The notes under the pieces are model-generated. The model was not told where the DNA came from, made no database searches, and saw only the letters and a program-made list of their open reading frames with translations. A program made the translations under genes and the position numbers. DNA of 64,000 bases from Lysobacter arvi (GTDB lineage: Bacteria; Pseudomonadota; Gammaproteobacteria; Xanthomonadales; Xanthomonadaceae). This document shows, piece by piece, positions 44,624-53,819 of the stretch (within the stretch, counting starts at the first letter, position 1; each line of letters opens with the position of its first letter). The stretch lies in contig JARUHG010000001.1 in the NCBI GenBank assembly GCA_031216755.1, positions 806,001 to 870,000 of the forward strand, read 5' to 3'.

Positions 44624-44889
44624 GACGGATCTCTGATTGTTGTTCTGGTGGCTGCGCCGGCCATTGCGGCCTGCGCTCTACGTTCGGCCCGCGCGTTCCG
44701 CCCCTTGCGGATCGCGCGGACGACGCCCCTCCCGGCGCCCTTCAGAAACACTCTTGGAACTGCGTGTTTCGAGGAAGGAACGTATGCCGTTGCCGCGTTT
44801 CATTGAACCGTCGCCCGGTATGTTCAGAGGCTAGTTTTTGTTTGCAGCGACATGAGGATTTGTTGCGTCGCAGCAGAAAACAGGCGACT

Positions 44890-45756
44890 TCAGCACACCT
44901 TGCGGCTCTCTTCGAGGAGGACGTGCACCAGTCGCACGCGCACGCTCGAGCGCGACCACACGATGCCGATGCGGCGCGGCACGCACGGCAACGGCAGCGG
45001 CATGCGCACCAGCCGCAGGCCTTCGGGCCACGGCTGCGCCCAGTCGGGCACCAGCGATACGCCCAGCCCGCGGTCGACCATCACCGCGATCGCGTTCAAC
45101 GCGTTCAGCTCGAAGCGCTCGCGCGGCACGATGCCGGCGCTGCGCAGGTATTCGTCGGCCTGTCGACCGCCCCACTGGTGGCGGTCGTAGCGGATCAGCG
45201 GCTCGTTGGCGAGCAGCTCGTGCGGATCGCGATGCGCCATGGACTCCGGCGCCAGCACCACCAGCGGCTCCTCGCGCAGCAGTCGCCAGTCGCAGGTCTT
45301 CGGCAGCGAGAACGGCGCCTGCAGCACGATCGCGGCGTCGAGGTCGCCCGCGTCCACCGCGCGGTACAGGTCGGCCGAATAGCCCGGCTTGATGAAGACG
45401 TTGATCTGCGGGAACTGCTCGACCATGCGCGCCAGGATGTCCGGGAGCATGCCGGCGAGCGCGGTCGGGCACGCGCCCAGGCGCAGCTCGCCGGACAGCC
45501 CCTTGTCGTTGGCGACGCTGCGCAGGTCGGCGACGTCGCGCAGCAGGTCGCGCGCGCGTTGGACGATGCGCGCGCCCTCCTCCGTGACGCTGACGGTACG
45601 GCCGGCCCGCGCGATCAGGGGCGCGCCGAGCTCGCGCTCGAGCGTGCGGATCTGCTGGGATACGGCAGCGGGGGTGATGTTGAGTTCGCGTGCCGCGGCG
45701 GCCATGGAGCCGCGGTCGGCGACGATGACGAAGGTGTTCAGGAACTGCGTATCCAC
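44890..45756 (-). CDS. LysR family transcriptional regulator
   Basis: This 288-residue regulator has an N-terminal winged helix-turn-helix (MDTQFLNTFVIVADRGSMAA, AARELNITPAAVSQQIRTLE at about 20-40). An effector-binding periplasmic-protein-like domain follows (LGACPTALAGMLPDILARMV near 95). It lies between the symporter gene (56 bp upstream) and the TonB receptor, all on the same strand. It may control either or both. Its ligand is unknown. Confidence 0.93.
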   Translation of the reverse strand: MDTQFLNTFVIVADRGSMAAAARELNITPAAVSQQIRTLERELGAPLIARAGRTVSVTEEGARIVQRARDLLRDVADLRSVANDKGLSGELRLGACPTALAGMLPDILARMVEQFPQINVFIKPGYSADLYRAVDAGDLDAAIVLQAPFSLPKTCDWRLLREEPLVVLAPESMAHRDPHELLANEPLIRYDRHQWGGRQADEYLRSAGIVPRERFELNALNAIAVMVDRGLGVSLVPDWAQPWPEGLRLVRMPLPLPCVPRRIGIVWSRSSVRVRLVHVLLEESRKVC

Positions 45757-45812
45757 CGGCTACCTCGCTGTGCGGCACCGCAGGCTACACAACCGGCGCG
45801 CCAGGGGAAGTG

Positions 45813-48248
45813 TCATCCGGCCGCCCCCTCGGCCACCGCCGGCTCGGCCTTGATCTGGTCGCGCCGGTAGATCGTCAGACCGGCGAGCGAGCGCTGCGGC
45901 GGCGGGAAGAACAGGCTCGCCACGTAGCCGATCACGATGCACAGCAGGATCGAGATCGCCAGGTAGAAGTACGGGTGCACCAGGTCCAGCGACCACGCCA
46001 GCATCGTCAGCGCGATGCTGCCCGCGATGCCGATCGCCACGCCCTGCGAGTTCGCGCGGCGCGTGAACATGCCCAGCGTGTACGCACCGGCGAAACCGCC
46101 GCCGAGCAGGCCCGCCAGTTCGATGGAGACGTCGAACAGCGAATGGATGTCGAACCGCGCCAGCAGGAGGGCCGCGCCGATGCCGATCAGGCCCACGACC
46201 ACCGTCATCACCTCGGCGAACACGACGCTCTGCTTCGGCGTGGGGTTCTTCGCCAGCTTCTCGTAGAAGTCCACGGAGATGAGCGTGGCGACGGAATTCA
46301 TGATGCCCGACAGCGTCGCCATCGCCGCGGCGAAGATGCCGGCGATGATGAGTCCGGTCACCCCCATCGGCAGCTCGGCCGCGATGAACAGCGGGAACGT
46401 CGCGTCCACCGGCAGCAACGGATTCATGCGTTCCGGATGCGACTGGTAGTACACGTACAGGGCCGTGCCGATGCCGTAGAAGATGAATCCGCCGGGGATC
46501 ATGATGGCCGCGAAGGCCCACACGGAGCGACCGGCCTCCTTGTCGGATTCGGTCGACAGCACGCGCTGCATCAGCACCTGGTCCTTCGGGAACGTCAGCA
46601 CGACGTCGAAGATCACCAGGAAGATGAAGCCCCACACCGTCGCCTTGGTCAGGTCGAAACTGAAATCGAGCAGTTTCGTCTTGTCCGCGGCGGCGGCGAC
46701 CTGCGCGAACTCGGGGAACCCGCCCTTCACGTGCCATACGATGAACACGATGGCGAAGATCGCGCCGCCCATCTTCACGATGACCTGCACGAAATCGGTC
46801 CAGATCACCGCCTTCATTCCGCCCATGGCGGTGTAGATGATGGTGAACCCGCCCATCAGCAGCACGCTCCACACCACGTCGATGCCGGTGATCGTGGAAA
46901 TGCCCAGCGCCGGCAGGAACAGGATCACGCTCATGCGGCTGCCGATCTGCATGACGATGCACAGCGCGCTGGCGAGCATGCGGATGGACGGATGGAAACG
47001 CGTTTCCAGGTAGCTGAACACCGACATGAGGTTCAGGCGGCGCAGCAGCGGCACGATCACGATCGCGACGAACACCAGCCCCAGCACCGCGACGAGGTTG
47101 TTGGTCAGGTATTGCCAGTTGGTTTCGAACGCCTTGGCGGGAATGGCGATGAAGCTGATCGAACTGGTGTTGGCCGCATACAGGCTCACGCCCGCGGCCC
47201 AGAACGGAATCGAGCGGCCGCCGACGAAGAAATCGGAGGTCGATTTGCGCTTCTCGCGCAGGTAGAAGTACAGGCCGATGCCGATCATCGAGACCAGGTA
47301 GACCACGATCACCGCCCAGTCCAGCCAGGTGAGCAGCAGCTTGCGCGCCTGCACCTGCACGAACGACGCCGACGCGCCCTCGCCCGACGGCGCGACCTGC
47401 ACCAGGCCGTCGCGCCAGCTCGCGGTGAGCGCCGGTCCGGCGACGCCGCGCCCCGGCAGCGTGGCCCACGCCTGCACGATGATCTGGAAGGTCATCATCG
47501 AGGGCGCGGCGTCCGGGGCATTGGGATCGCGCACCAGGTAAAGCACATGCGCCTGCCCCATCGCGCGCGCGGCGCCGGGTTCGACCGTGCCCGGAACGTC
47601 GGGCAACGCCTGCCACCCGTGTTCGCCCGACCAGCGCCACAGCCGGTCGGCCCCGGCGCCGGTCGCGATCGTCGCCAGCAACTGGCCGCGTTGCGAGACC
47701 AGCGACGTGATGCGGCCGGGCGGCAGCCCCTGCGGGCCGCGCGTCCAGCCGGGCGTCGGCGAAGCGGTATCGAGTTTCAGCAAGGCGACCTCGCCCGCGC
47801 CTTCGTCGTGTCCGGCGATCGTCACCACGCCATCGGCGACGGTCGCCTGGGCATCGAGCAACGCGAACGGCAACGCGGGGAGCGGCTGTGCCTGTAGGCG
47901 ATCGCCGTCGAGCACCAGGCGCGCGACGCCCTCGACGCGTTGCAGCTGCGTGCCGGTCGTCACGAACGCGGTCTCGCCGTCGCCGAAGGCCGACCGCACC
48001 GGCATTGCCGGCGTCCACTTCAACGCGGACCAGCGCTTGCGGTCGCCGTCCAGCGCATACGCGCCCTTCGCGCCGATCGCGACGGGGCGCTGCGCGACCG
48101 ACACCAGCGCGATGGGCGCATCGTTGGAGGCCAATGCCGGCAACGTGCCCGCCTCGACCGACGCCAGGCTTTCGGCGGCACAGGGCGCCGTCGTGAACGC
48201 GAGCAGGCACACCGCCGCGATGCGTTGGAGCCATTGCGGCAGCTTCAT
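45813..48248 (-). CDS. Sodium:solute symporter fused to N-terminal beta-propeller
   Basis: This 811-residue protein has a signal sequence (MKLPQWLQRIAAVCLLAFTT). About 270 residues of kelch/propeller-like repeats follow (GEHGWQALPDVPGTVEPGAA, RGPQGLPPGRITSLVSQRG). Then comes a full SSS permease with about 13 helices (DWAVIVVYLVSMIGIGLYFY near 315, SDFFVGGRSIPFWAAGVSLY near 345, ALGISTITGIDVVWSVLLMG near 440). The propeller would sit in the periplasm next to the pore. Similar fusions occur in sugar-acid transporters, where the propeller resembles N-acetylneuraminate mutarotase. The stop lies upstream of LysR; the start overlaps the CitE-like gene (ATGA), so the two are co-translated. Confidence 0.88.
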   Translation of the reverse strand: MKLPQWLQRIAAVCLLAFTTAPCAAESLASVEAGTLPALASNDAPIALVSVAQRPVAIGAKGAYALDGDRKRWSALKWTPAMPVRSAFGDGETAFVTTGTQLQRVEGVARLVLDGDRLQAQPLPALPFALLDAQATVADGVVTIAGHDEGAGEVALLKLDTASPTPGWTRGPQGLPPGRITSLVSQRGQLLATIATGAGADRLWRWSGEHGWQALPDVPGTVEPGAARAMGQAHVLYLVRDPNAPDAAPSMMTFQIIVQAWATLPGRGVAGPALTASWRDGLVQVAPSGEGASASFVQVQARKLLLTWLDWAVIVVYLVSMIGIGLYFYLREKRKSTSDFFVGGRSIPFWAAGVSLYAANTSSISFIAIPAKAFETNWQYLTNNLVAVLGLVFVAIVIVPLLRRLNLMSVFSYLETRFHPSIRMLASALCIVMQIGSRMSVILFLPALGISTITGIDVVWSVLLMGGFTIIYTAMGGMKAVIWTDFVQVIVKMGGAIFAIVFIVWHVKGGFPEFAQVAAAADKTKLLDFSFDLTKATVWGFIFLVIFDVVLTFPKDQVLMQRVLSTESDKEAGRSVWAFAAIMIPGGFIFYGIGTALYVYYQSHPERMNPLLPVDATFPLFIAAELPMGVTGLIIAGIFAAAMATLSGIMNSVATLISVDFYEKLAKNPTPKQSVVFAEVMTVVVGLIGIGAALLLARFDIHSLFDVSIELAGLLGGGFAGAYTLGMFTRRANSQGVAIGIAGSIALTMLAWSLDLVHPYFYLAISILLCIVIGYVASLFFPPPQRSLAGLTIYRRDQIKAEPAVAEGAAG

Positions 48249-49120
48249 CGGTTCGACTCCATGGCAGGCGGAATTTGGCGCGCGGCGGCGGCGACGATCG
48301 CCTCGGCGCGACGCAGGAAAGGCGGATCGACCATGCGGCCATCCACCGAGAACGCGCCGCGGCCTTCCGCATGCGCGGCCTGCGCGGCGTCGACGATGCG
48401 CCGGGCGGCGGCGAGTTCGGCCTCGCCCACGCGGAAGATCGCGTTGGCCCACTCGACCTGGCGCGGGTGGATGCAGCTCTTGCCGACGAAGCCCAGGCCG
48501 CGGGCGAGTTCGGCCTCGGCCCGGAAACCGGCGTCGTCGCGGAAATCCGGATGCGCGCTGTCGCAGGCGAACACGCCGGCCTGCGCCGCGGCGATGCGCA
48601 CGGCAAACATCGCCGCGTGCACGTTCTCCGCGCGATGGCGTGCGATGCCGAACGGCTCGAACAGATCGCCCAGTCCCAGTTGCAGGCCGGCCACGAGCGG
48701 GTGCGCCGCGGCGATCTCGGCGGCCATGCGCAGGCCCTTGGGCGTTTCGATGTTGACCAGCAGGCCGGGCACGCCTTCGCCGCGCCCCAGGTTGCGTTCG
48801 ATGGCGTCGACCGCATGCCAGACGTCGTCGGCGCTTTCGACTTTCGGCACGTTGAGCAGGTCCACGCGCGCGCCGGCCAGGGCCAGCAGGTCTTCCACGA
48901 AATGCGGCGAATCCTGCGCATTCGTACGCACGATGATCGCCTTGTCGCTGGCCCGCGCGATGTCGGAACCGAGGAACCGCGCGAGCTGCGCGCGCGCGTC
49001 CGCCTTGCCGGCTTCGGCCACGGAATCTTCCAGATCGAAGGACAGCGCATCGGCCGCACCGTCCATGGCCTTCACGAACAGCTCCGGCCGGCTTCCCGGT
49101 ACGAACAGTTTGCTACGCAT
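48245..49120 (-). CDS. CitE/HpcH-HpaI family lyase (citrate lyase beta-like)
   Basis: This 291-residue TIM-barrel lyase has MRSKLFVPGSRPELFVKAMD at the start and DALSFDLEDSVAEAGKADAR near 27 (acidic metal ligands). IETPKGLRMAAEIAA lies near 125 (Glu metal ligand), LQLGLGDLFEPFGI near 147 and GKSCIHPRQVEWANAIF near 212. Family members split 3-hydroxyacyl-CoA thioesters such as citramalyl-CoA or malyl-CoA. No alpha or gamma citrate lyase subunit is near. With the symporter it forms a coupled pair; a CaiB-type CoA transferase stands about 12 kb downstream on the same strand. Confidence 0.88.
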   Translation of the reverse strand: MRSKLFVPGSRPELFVKAMDGAADALSFDLEDSVAEAGKADARAQLARFLGSDIARASDKAIIVRTNAQDSPHFVEDLLALAGARVDLLNVPKVESADDVWHAVDAIERNLGRGEGVPGLLVNIETPKGLRMAAEIAAAHPLVAGLQLGLGDLFEPFGIARHRAENVHAAMFAVRIAAAQAGVFACDSAHPDFRDDAGFRAEAELARGLGFVGKSCIHPRQVEWANAIFRVGEAELAAARRIVDAAQAAHAEGRGAFSVDGRMVDPPFLRRAEAIVAAAARQIPPAMESNR

Positions 49121-49428
49121 GTCCCCGCCTCGTCATGGCAGGGAGTGTCGACGAACCGCCACCGCGCAAGACCATCGTGACGCATGATTCAGACGAAAGA
49201 TTTGCTATCGAATGCGCAACGCTTCGTCGCATGCGCGCACGTCGTCGCGATGACGCAGTGCAGCAATAAACGCGCGGAGGGTTCGGGCATCGCGCGAGGA
49301 TGCGCTGCGCTGCGGATGTTCGCTTTGCGGGATCGGCGGATTGACGCCCGGCTGGCGCGCCTCGATCCATGCCGGCCCGTCCCCGCGTTCACGGACCCGC
49401 CGCGGCGCGCACGCTAGCGTCGCGGCCG
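49121..49428. other. Divergent intergenic region, 308 bp
   Basis: This gap separates the CitE-like gene (minus) and the exported putative transglutaminase (plus). I see no gene in it. It should contain promoters for both directions; no convincing -35/-10 pair or repeat stands out. Confidence 0.3.
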
Positions 49429-50718
49429 ATGCGAACGTTCCCCGATGCGCCGACGCCGGACGCGACGACGGCCCCGCGCCCACGCCCCTTCGTCCGCCTG
49501 GCCGCCTGCCTCGCCCTGCTCGCCAGCACGACCGCGTTCGCCGGGAACGCGCCGGAGTGCAAGGCGCGGCTGCTCGAATCGCTGGGCTGGCGCTTCGTTC
49601 CGACCGACGTGGCACGCGTTTCCATCGACGCAGGCGCGCCGTGCGATCGCGCCGACCTGGCGCAGGCGCAGGCCGCGGGCGATCTGGTGGTGCGCGTGCC
49701 GCGCGCTCTCGACGCCGCCGCGCGCGCACGACTGGACGACGAGCTGCTTCGCCACCCCGCCACCGTATGCGCGTACGGCTTCGCGCTGGGCGACGCGACG
49801 CGGCGCGCGGTGGACAAGCTGGCCGGCAATCCCGGCTACCGGTTTTCCGCGTTGCAGCTGGGCTGGATCGGCTTCGGGCCCACCGGCGCGAAACGCGACG
49901 GCTGGGAGCCGATCGCCTCGTTCGGCCGCGGCTACCGCCCGCGCGGATCGAACGCGCGCGCGATCGACGCCTTCTACGAAGGGCACGTGCGCGCCGAATG
50001 CGGCGTCGGCCGGCAGGTCGCGCAGTACGCGACGCAGCGCGAGCTCTACGGTCGCGAGGGGTTCGACGCGGCGTTCGACGCCGACGAGATCGTCATCGGC
50101 ACGTTCAACCGCCTGCACGACACGCGCAGCATCCTGCTGGGTTCGGCCGCGGGCGAATACACGCGCGACGGCCTCGCCGTCCAGGCTTCGCGCGCGGGGC
50201 GGCAGGCGTTCATGGGCCTCCCCGGCTTCATCTTCCACGTGTTCGACCGCGGCACGCTGGACGACCTGAACAACCAGGCCGAGAACGTCGTCGTCTACGA
50301 CGTGGACGACGACGCCGCCGCGGCGTTGCGCGAACACGGCGGCTTCGAGCACTACAACCGGCGCAACCGGGCGATCTGGGAACTGGCCAGGACGATGCCG
50401 GTGTACCGGCCCCGGCGCTACTTCGAGCGGCTGCTGTTCGAACGCGACGCGCAACTGCGCGCGAGCCTTCCGTCGCACGCCCAGGCGACGCTGGCGCGGC
50501 TGGATGCCGAGTTCGCCGATCCGTTCTATCGCGGCTTCCGCCTCTACGTGCACCGGCAGGGCGTGAAGCCGGTCGGGTTCCACATCGCACGCCTGCTCGA
50601 CCGCAATCCGCGCACGCCGTTCCGCATCGAACTGGCGCTGCACAACCTGCATACGACCTTGTTCGACCGGTACGTCGCGTACCGGCTGCGCGAGTGCGCG
50701 CCGCCTCCGCCGCCCTAG
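49429..50718 (+). CDS. Exported protein, possibly Tgl-type transglutaminase-like
   Basis: This 429-residue protein has a signal-like segment (RLAACLALLASTTAFAG at about 23-39), so it is probably periplasmic or secreted. I do not recognise it by overall similarity. However a stretch around residue 190 reads AEC, then GREGFDAAFDADEIVIGTF, and near 285 QAENVVVYDVDDD. This resembles the active site of B. subtilis Tgl, where Glu115-Cys116 and Glu187 are catalytic. Here Glu190-Cys191 and Glu285 would play these roles, spaced 94 rather than 71 residues. Function is inferred, not shown. The start at 49429 is the second ATG of a longer frame. Alone on its strand before a kinase gene. Confidence 0.6.
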   Translation: MRTFPDAPTPDATTAPRPRPFVRLAACLALLASTTAFAGNAPECKARLLESLGWRFVPTDVARVSIDAGAPCDRADLAQAQAAGDLVVRVPRALDAAARARLDDELLRHPATVCAYGFALGDATRRAVDKLAGNPGYRFSALQLGWIGFGPTGAKRDGWEPIASFGRGYRPRGSNARAIDAFYEGHVRAECGVGRQVAQYATQRELYGREGFDAAFDADEIVIGTFNRLHDTRSILLGSAAGEYTRDGLAVQASRAGRQAFMGLPGFIFHVFDRGTLDDLNNQAENVVVYDVDDDAAAALREHGGFEHYNRRNRAIWELARTMPVYRPRRYFERLLFERDAQLRASLPSHAQATLARLDAEFADPFYRGFRLYVHRQGVKPVGFHIARLLDRNPRTPFRIELALHNLHTTLFDRYVAYRLRECAPPPPP

Positions 50719-50793
50719 GCTGCCCGGACGGTGGCCTGCGCCGTCGCGCTTTCGCGTTTATGCTCTGGACATCCCCGGGAAAGGGTGGCCGGC

Positions 50794-52998
50794 ATGTCGT
50801 GGGTGCAGATCGCATGGCCGATGCTTGCCGCCGCGAGCCTGACGCTCGGGCTGATCCATGCGCTGTTCTGGGTGCGGCAGCGCTCGATGTCGCAACACCT
50901 GGCATTCGCATTCGCCGCCGGGGCGCTGTCGGTGCTGTCGGTGCTGGAGATGGTCGCGCTGTACGCGCGCACGCCGGCCGAGCTGGGCACGCTGATCCGC
51001 TGGATGCACGTGCCGATCGCGATCCTGGTCGCCTCGCTGGTCGCCTTCGCGCGGCTGTCGTTCGGTCCGCGCTATTTCGCCCTCGGCCTGGTCGCGCTGG
51101 CCCTGCGCCTGGCGGCGCTGGTGCCCAACTTCACCACCGGCGCGAACCTGAACTTCGCCGTGATCCGCGAAGTGGGTCGCGTGCGCTGGCCGGGCGACGT
51201 CTGGGTCGCCTACCCGATCGGCACGCCGAATCCGTGGGTGATCATCGCGCAGCTGAGCAACCTGCTGCTGGCCATCTACATGATGGTGCTGCTGGTGCGG
51301 ACGGTGCGCTCGGCCGACCCGCACGCCCGCCGCCACGCGGTGATCATCTGCGGCGGCTGGCTGCTCTTCATCGGCCTGATGGTGGTGGCGGCGCTGGTGA
51401 TGACGTTCAACGTCGGCAGGACCCCGTTCATCGGCACGCCGAGCTTCGTGGTCGTCATCGCGGCGATGAGCTACCAGCTGGGATCGAACCTGCTCGAATC
51501 CAACCGCCTGGCCGCGAAACTGCACGAGAGCGAAGTGGCGCGACTGCAGGGCGAACGCGACCTTCAGCACGCCGCCGACGCCGCGGGCCTCGGCCTTTGG
51601 TCGTGGAACGTGCCGGACGACCGCATCGTCGGTTCGCCCAAGTCGCGCGAATGGTTCGGCGAACACGAAGGCGAGTGCGAGCTGTCGGCGGTGATGCGGC
51701 GCATCCACCCGGCCGACCGGTCGCGCCTGCGTGCGGCGATCACCGAGGCCTGGGAATCGCGCCGCTTCACCACGACCTTCCGCCTGAGCAACACCGTGCC
51801 GGAACGATGGCTCACCGTCACCGGCGAAATGGAATTCGACGCGGAAGGTCGTGCGCTGGCGATGCGCGGCGTCGCGCGCGACGACACCGACAGCCGGCTG
51901 TCCGGCGAGCGCTTCCGCGCGCTGCTGGAAGCCGCGCCCAGCGCCCTGCTGCTGGTCGACGAGTCCGGCCGCATCTGCCTGCTCAACGCCGAAACCGAGC
52001 GCATGTTCGGCTATGCGCGCGAGGAACTGCTCGGTCGCGACCTCGAACGCCTGCTGCCCGAATCGATGCGGGCCGTGCACGTGCGCCATCGCCACAGGTA
52101 CCACCTCGCGCCGGCCAAGCGCGTGATGGGCGACGGCCTGGAGCTGCGCGGCCTGCGCCAGGACGGCTCGGAATTCCCGATCGAGGTGGGCCTCAACCCG
52201 GTGCGGTTCGGCGACCAGACGCTGACGCTGGCGGCGGTGACCGACGTCTCCGAACGACGGCGCAAGGACGCGGAGCTGTCGCTGCGCCGCGACGAAGTGG
52301 CGCACCTGTCGCGCGTGACGATGCTCGGCGAGCTGTCGGGCTCGCTCGCGCACGAACTCAACCAGCCGCTCGCGGCGATCCTCAGCAACGCGCAGGCCGC
52401 GCAACGCATGCTGGTGCGCAATCCGGAGGACCTGTCGGAGATCGGCGAGATCCTGTCGGACATCGTCGACAACGATCGCCGCGCCGGCGACGTGATCCGT
52501 CGGCTGCGCACGCTGCTACGCAAGGGGTCGCAGGACCTGGCGCGGCTCGACCTCAACGAGACCGTGCGCGAATGCCTTCGCCTGCTGCGCAGCGACCTGC
52601 GCAATCGCGACGTCGTGGTGGTGCTGGACCTCGCGCCCGGACTGCCGCCGATCGAGGGCGACCAGGTGCAGTTGCAGCAGGTGTTGCTGAACCTGATCTT
52701 CAACGCCTGCGATGCGATGTCCGGGCAGGAGGGACGCCACCTGACGGTGCGTTCGCAGCGACACCGCGATCACGTGCGGCTCACCGTCGCCGACGACGGC
52801 CCCGGCATCGCCGCCGGCATGCACGAGCGGATCTTCGAACCGTTCCAGACCAGCAAGCCCAATGGCCTCGGTCTGGGCCTGGCGATCTGCCGCACCATCG
52901 TCGAATCCCACCGCGGCCGGCTGTGGGCCGAGAACGGACCGGGCGGGCTCGGCGCGCAACTGCAGATCGAATTGCCGGTCGCGCATACCACGGGGTGA
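50794..52998 (+). CDS. Membrane PAS-domain sensor histidine kinase
   Basis: This 734-residue kinase has seven predicted membrane segments (about residues 1-240), then two PAS domains (about 265-390 and 395-515; HAADAAGLGLWSWNVPDDRI, ALLEAAPSALLLVDESGRIC). A HisKA domain follows with phospho-accepting His in GSLAHELNQPLAAILSNA near 530, then a HATPase domain (NLIFNACDAMSG, DDGPGIAAGM, GLGLGLAICRTIVESH near 690). The start at 50794 has GGGAAAGGG upstream. The FixJ-type regulator faces it tail to tail 19 bp away and is the likely partner. The signal is unknown. Confidence 0.9.
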   Translation: MSWVQIAWPMLAAASLTLGLIHALFWVRQRSMSQHLAFAFAAGALSVLSVLEMVALYARTPAELGTLIRWMHVPIAILVASLVAFARLSFGPRYFALGLVALALRLAALVPNFTTGANLNFAVIREVGRVRWPGDVWVAYPIGTPNPWVIIAQLSNLLLAIYMMVLLVRTVRSADPHARRHAVIICGGWLLFIGLMVVAALVMTFNVGRTPFIGTPSFVVVIAAMSYQLGSNLLESNRLAAKLHESEVARLQGERDLQHAADAAGLGLWSWNVPDDRIVGSPKSREWFGEHEGECELSAVMRRIHPADRSRLRAAITEAWESRRFTTTFRLSNTVPERWLTVTGEMEFDAEGRALAMRGVARDDTDSRLSGERFRALLEAAPSALLLVDESGRICLLNAETERMFGYAREELLGRDLERLLPESMRAVHVRHRHRYHLAPAKRVMGDGLELRGLRQDGSEFPIEVGLNPVRFGDQTLTLAAVTDVSERRRKDAELSLRRDEVAHLSRVTMLGELSGSLAHELNQPLAAILSNAQAAQRMLVRNPEDLSEIGEILSDIVDNDRRAGDVIRRLRTLLRKGSQDLARLDLNETVRECLRLLRSDLRNRDVVVVLDLAPGLPPIEGDQVQLQQVLLNLIFNACDAMSGQEGRHLTVRSQRHRDHVRLTVADDGPGIAAGMHERIFEPFQTSKPNGLGLGLAICRTIVESHRGRLWAENGPGGLGAQLQIELPVAHTTG

Positions 52999-53017
52999 CG
53001 CAGCCGCGCCGACGCGA

Positions 53018-53623
53018 TCACGTCACGTGCGCGCGCTCGGCCAGACGCACCAGTTCCGCCACCGATCGCACGCCCAGCTTGTGCATCACGTGCGAGCGAT
53101 GCACCTTGATCGTCTTCTCGACGATGCCCAGGTCGGCGGCGATCTGCTTGTTGAGGCGCCCGGCGAGCACGTGCTGCAGCACCTCGCGCTCGCGTGGCGT
53201 CAACACGGCGAAACGCATCGCGACGCGATATTGCTCCTGGGCCTGTTCGCGCGCGCGAAGGTCGCGTTCCAGGCCGCGCGCCACCGCATCGACCAGCGCA
53301 TCGGCTTCCACCGGTTTGGTGAGGAAGTCGATCGCCCCGCCCTTCATTGCGCGCACCGAGGTGTGCACGTCGCCGTAACCGGTGAGGAAGATCACCGGGC
53401 ACGAAATCCCCCGGCTCTCCAGCAGGGCCTGCGTCTGCAGCCCGTCCATCTCGGGCATCGAGAGGTCGAGCACGACGCAACCGGGAACGTCGGGATCGTA
53501 GCGGTCGAGGAATTCGCGCGTGGAGCGGCTGGCGGCCACTTCGTAGCCTTCGGAGCGAAGGATGCGTCCGAGCGCCACCAGCACGTCGGAATCGTCGTCG
53601 ACCGTGTGAACGACTGCGGACAT
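53018..53623 (-). CDS. FixJ-family response regulator
   Basis: This 201-residue regulator has a receiver domain (SAVVHTVDDDSDVLVALGRI at residue 2, Asp in GCVVLDLSMPEMDG near 55, Thr in IFLTGYGDV near 83, Lys in DFLTKPVEADAL near 105). A LuxR-type HTH follows (LTPREREVLQHVLAGRLNKQ, then VEKTIKVHRSHVMHKLGV, near 140-185). It converges with the PAS kinase. By family it is a DNA-binding activator, and it is a candidate to bind the shared 19-bp motif found upstream of the next operon. Confidence 0.92.
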   Translation of the reverse strand: MSAVVHTVDDDSDVLVALGRILRSEGYEVAASRSTREFLDRYDPDVPGCVVLDLSMPEMDGLQTQALLESRGISCPVIFLTGYGDVHTSVRAMKGGAIDFLTKPVEADALVDAVARGLERDLRAREQAQEQYRVAMRFAVLTPREREVLQHVLAGRLNKQIAADLGIVEKTIKVHRSHVMHKLGVRSVAELVRLAERAHVT

Positions 53624-53766
53624 CGGACCACTCCTTGAGAGTTACTCGATGCAGACGCCGTACGCCCGATTATTCGGACAATCCGGCCGCGTCGTCCAGT
53701 GCCTCGTGCGACGGCAGGTCGTGGTGTGTTCGGCAAGAAGCGTGCCTTCACGCCCGGACGTCCTCC

Positions 53767-53785
53767 CTAGGCCCAAGGGCCAATT
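53767..53785 (+). promoter_or_regulatory. 19-bp motif, copy 1
   Basis: CTAGGCCCAAGGGCCAATT lies 35 bp upstream of the receiver gene at 53820. It differs by one base from a copy at 61904-61922. The core is two near-tandem heptamers, GGsCCAA. A TCTA sequence follows 40 bp after its start (53807), a possible -10. Proposed operator. Confidence 0.55.
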
Positions 53786-53819
53786 GAGCGCCGCACCGCC
53801 GTGCCCTCTAGTGGCGGCC

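Noticed and set aside
45760-49059. Open frame of 1099 codons overlapping the symporter and lyase genes
   Set aside because: Same-strand frame shift shadow of two well-supported genes; no recognisable sequence.
49341-53378. Open frame of 1345 codons across the transglutaminase-like and kinase genes
   Set aside because: It crosses two real genes in a different frame, with Arg/Ala/Pro-rich composition and no domains.
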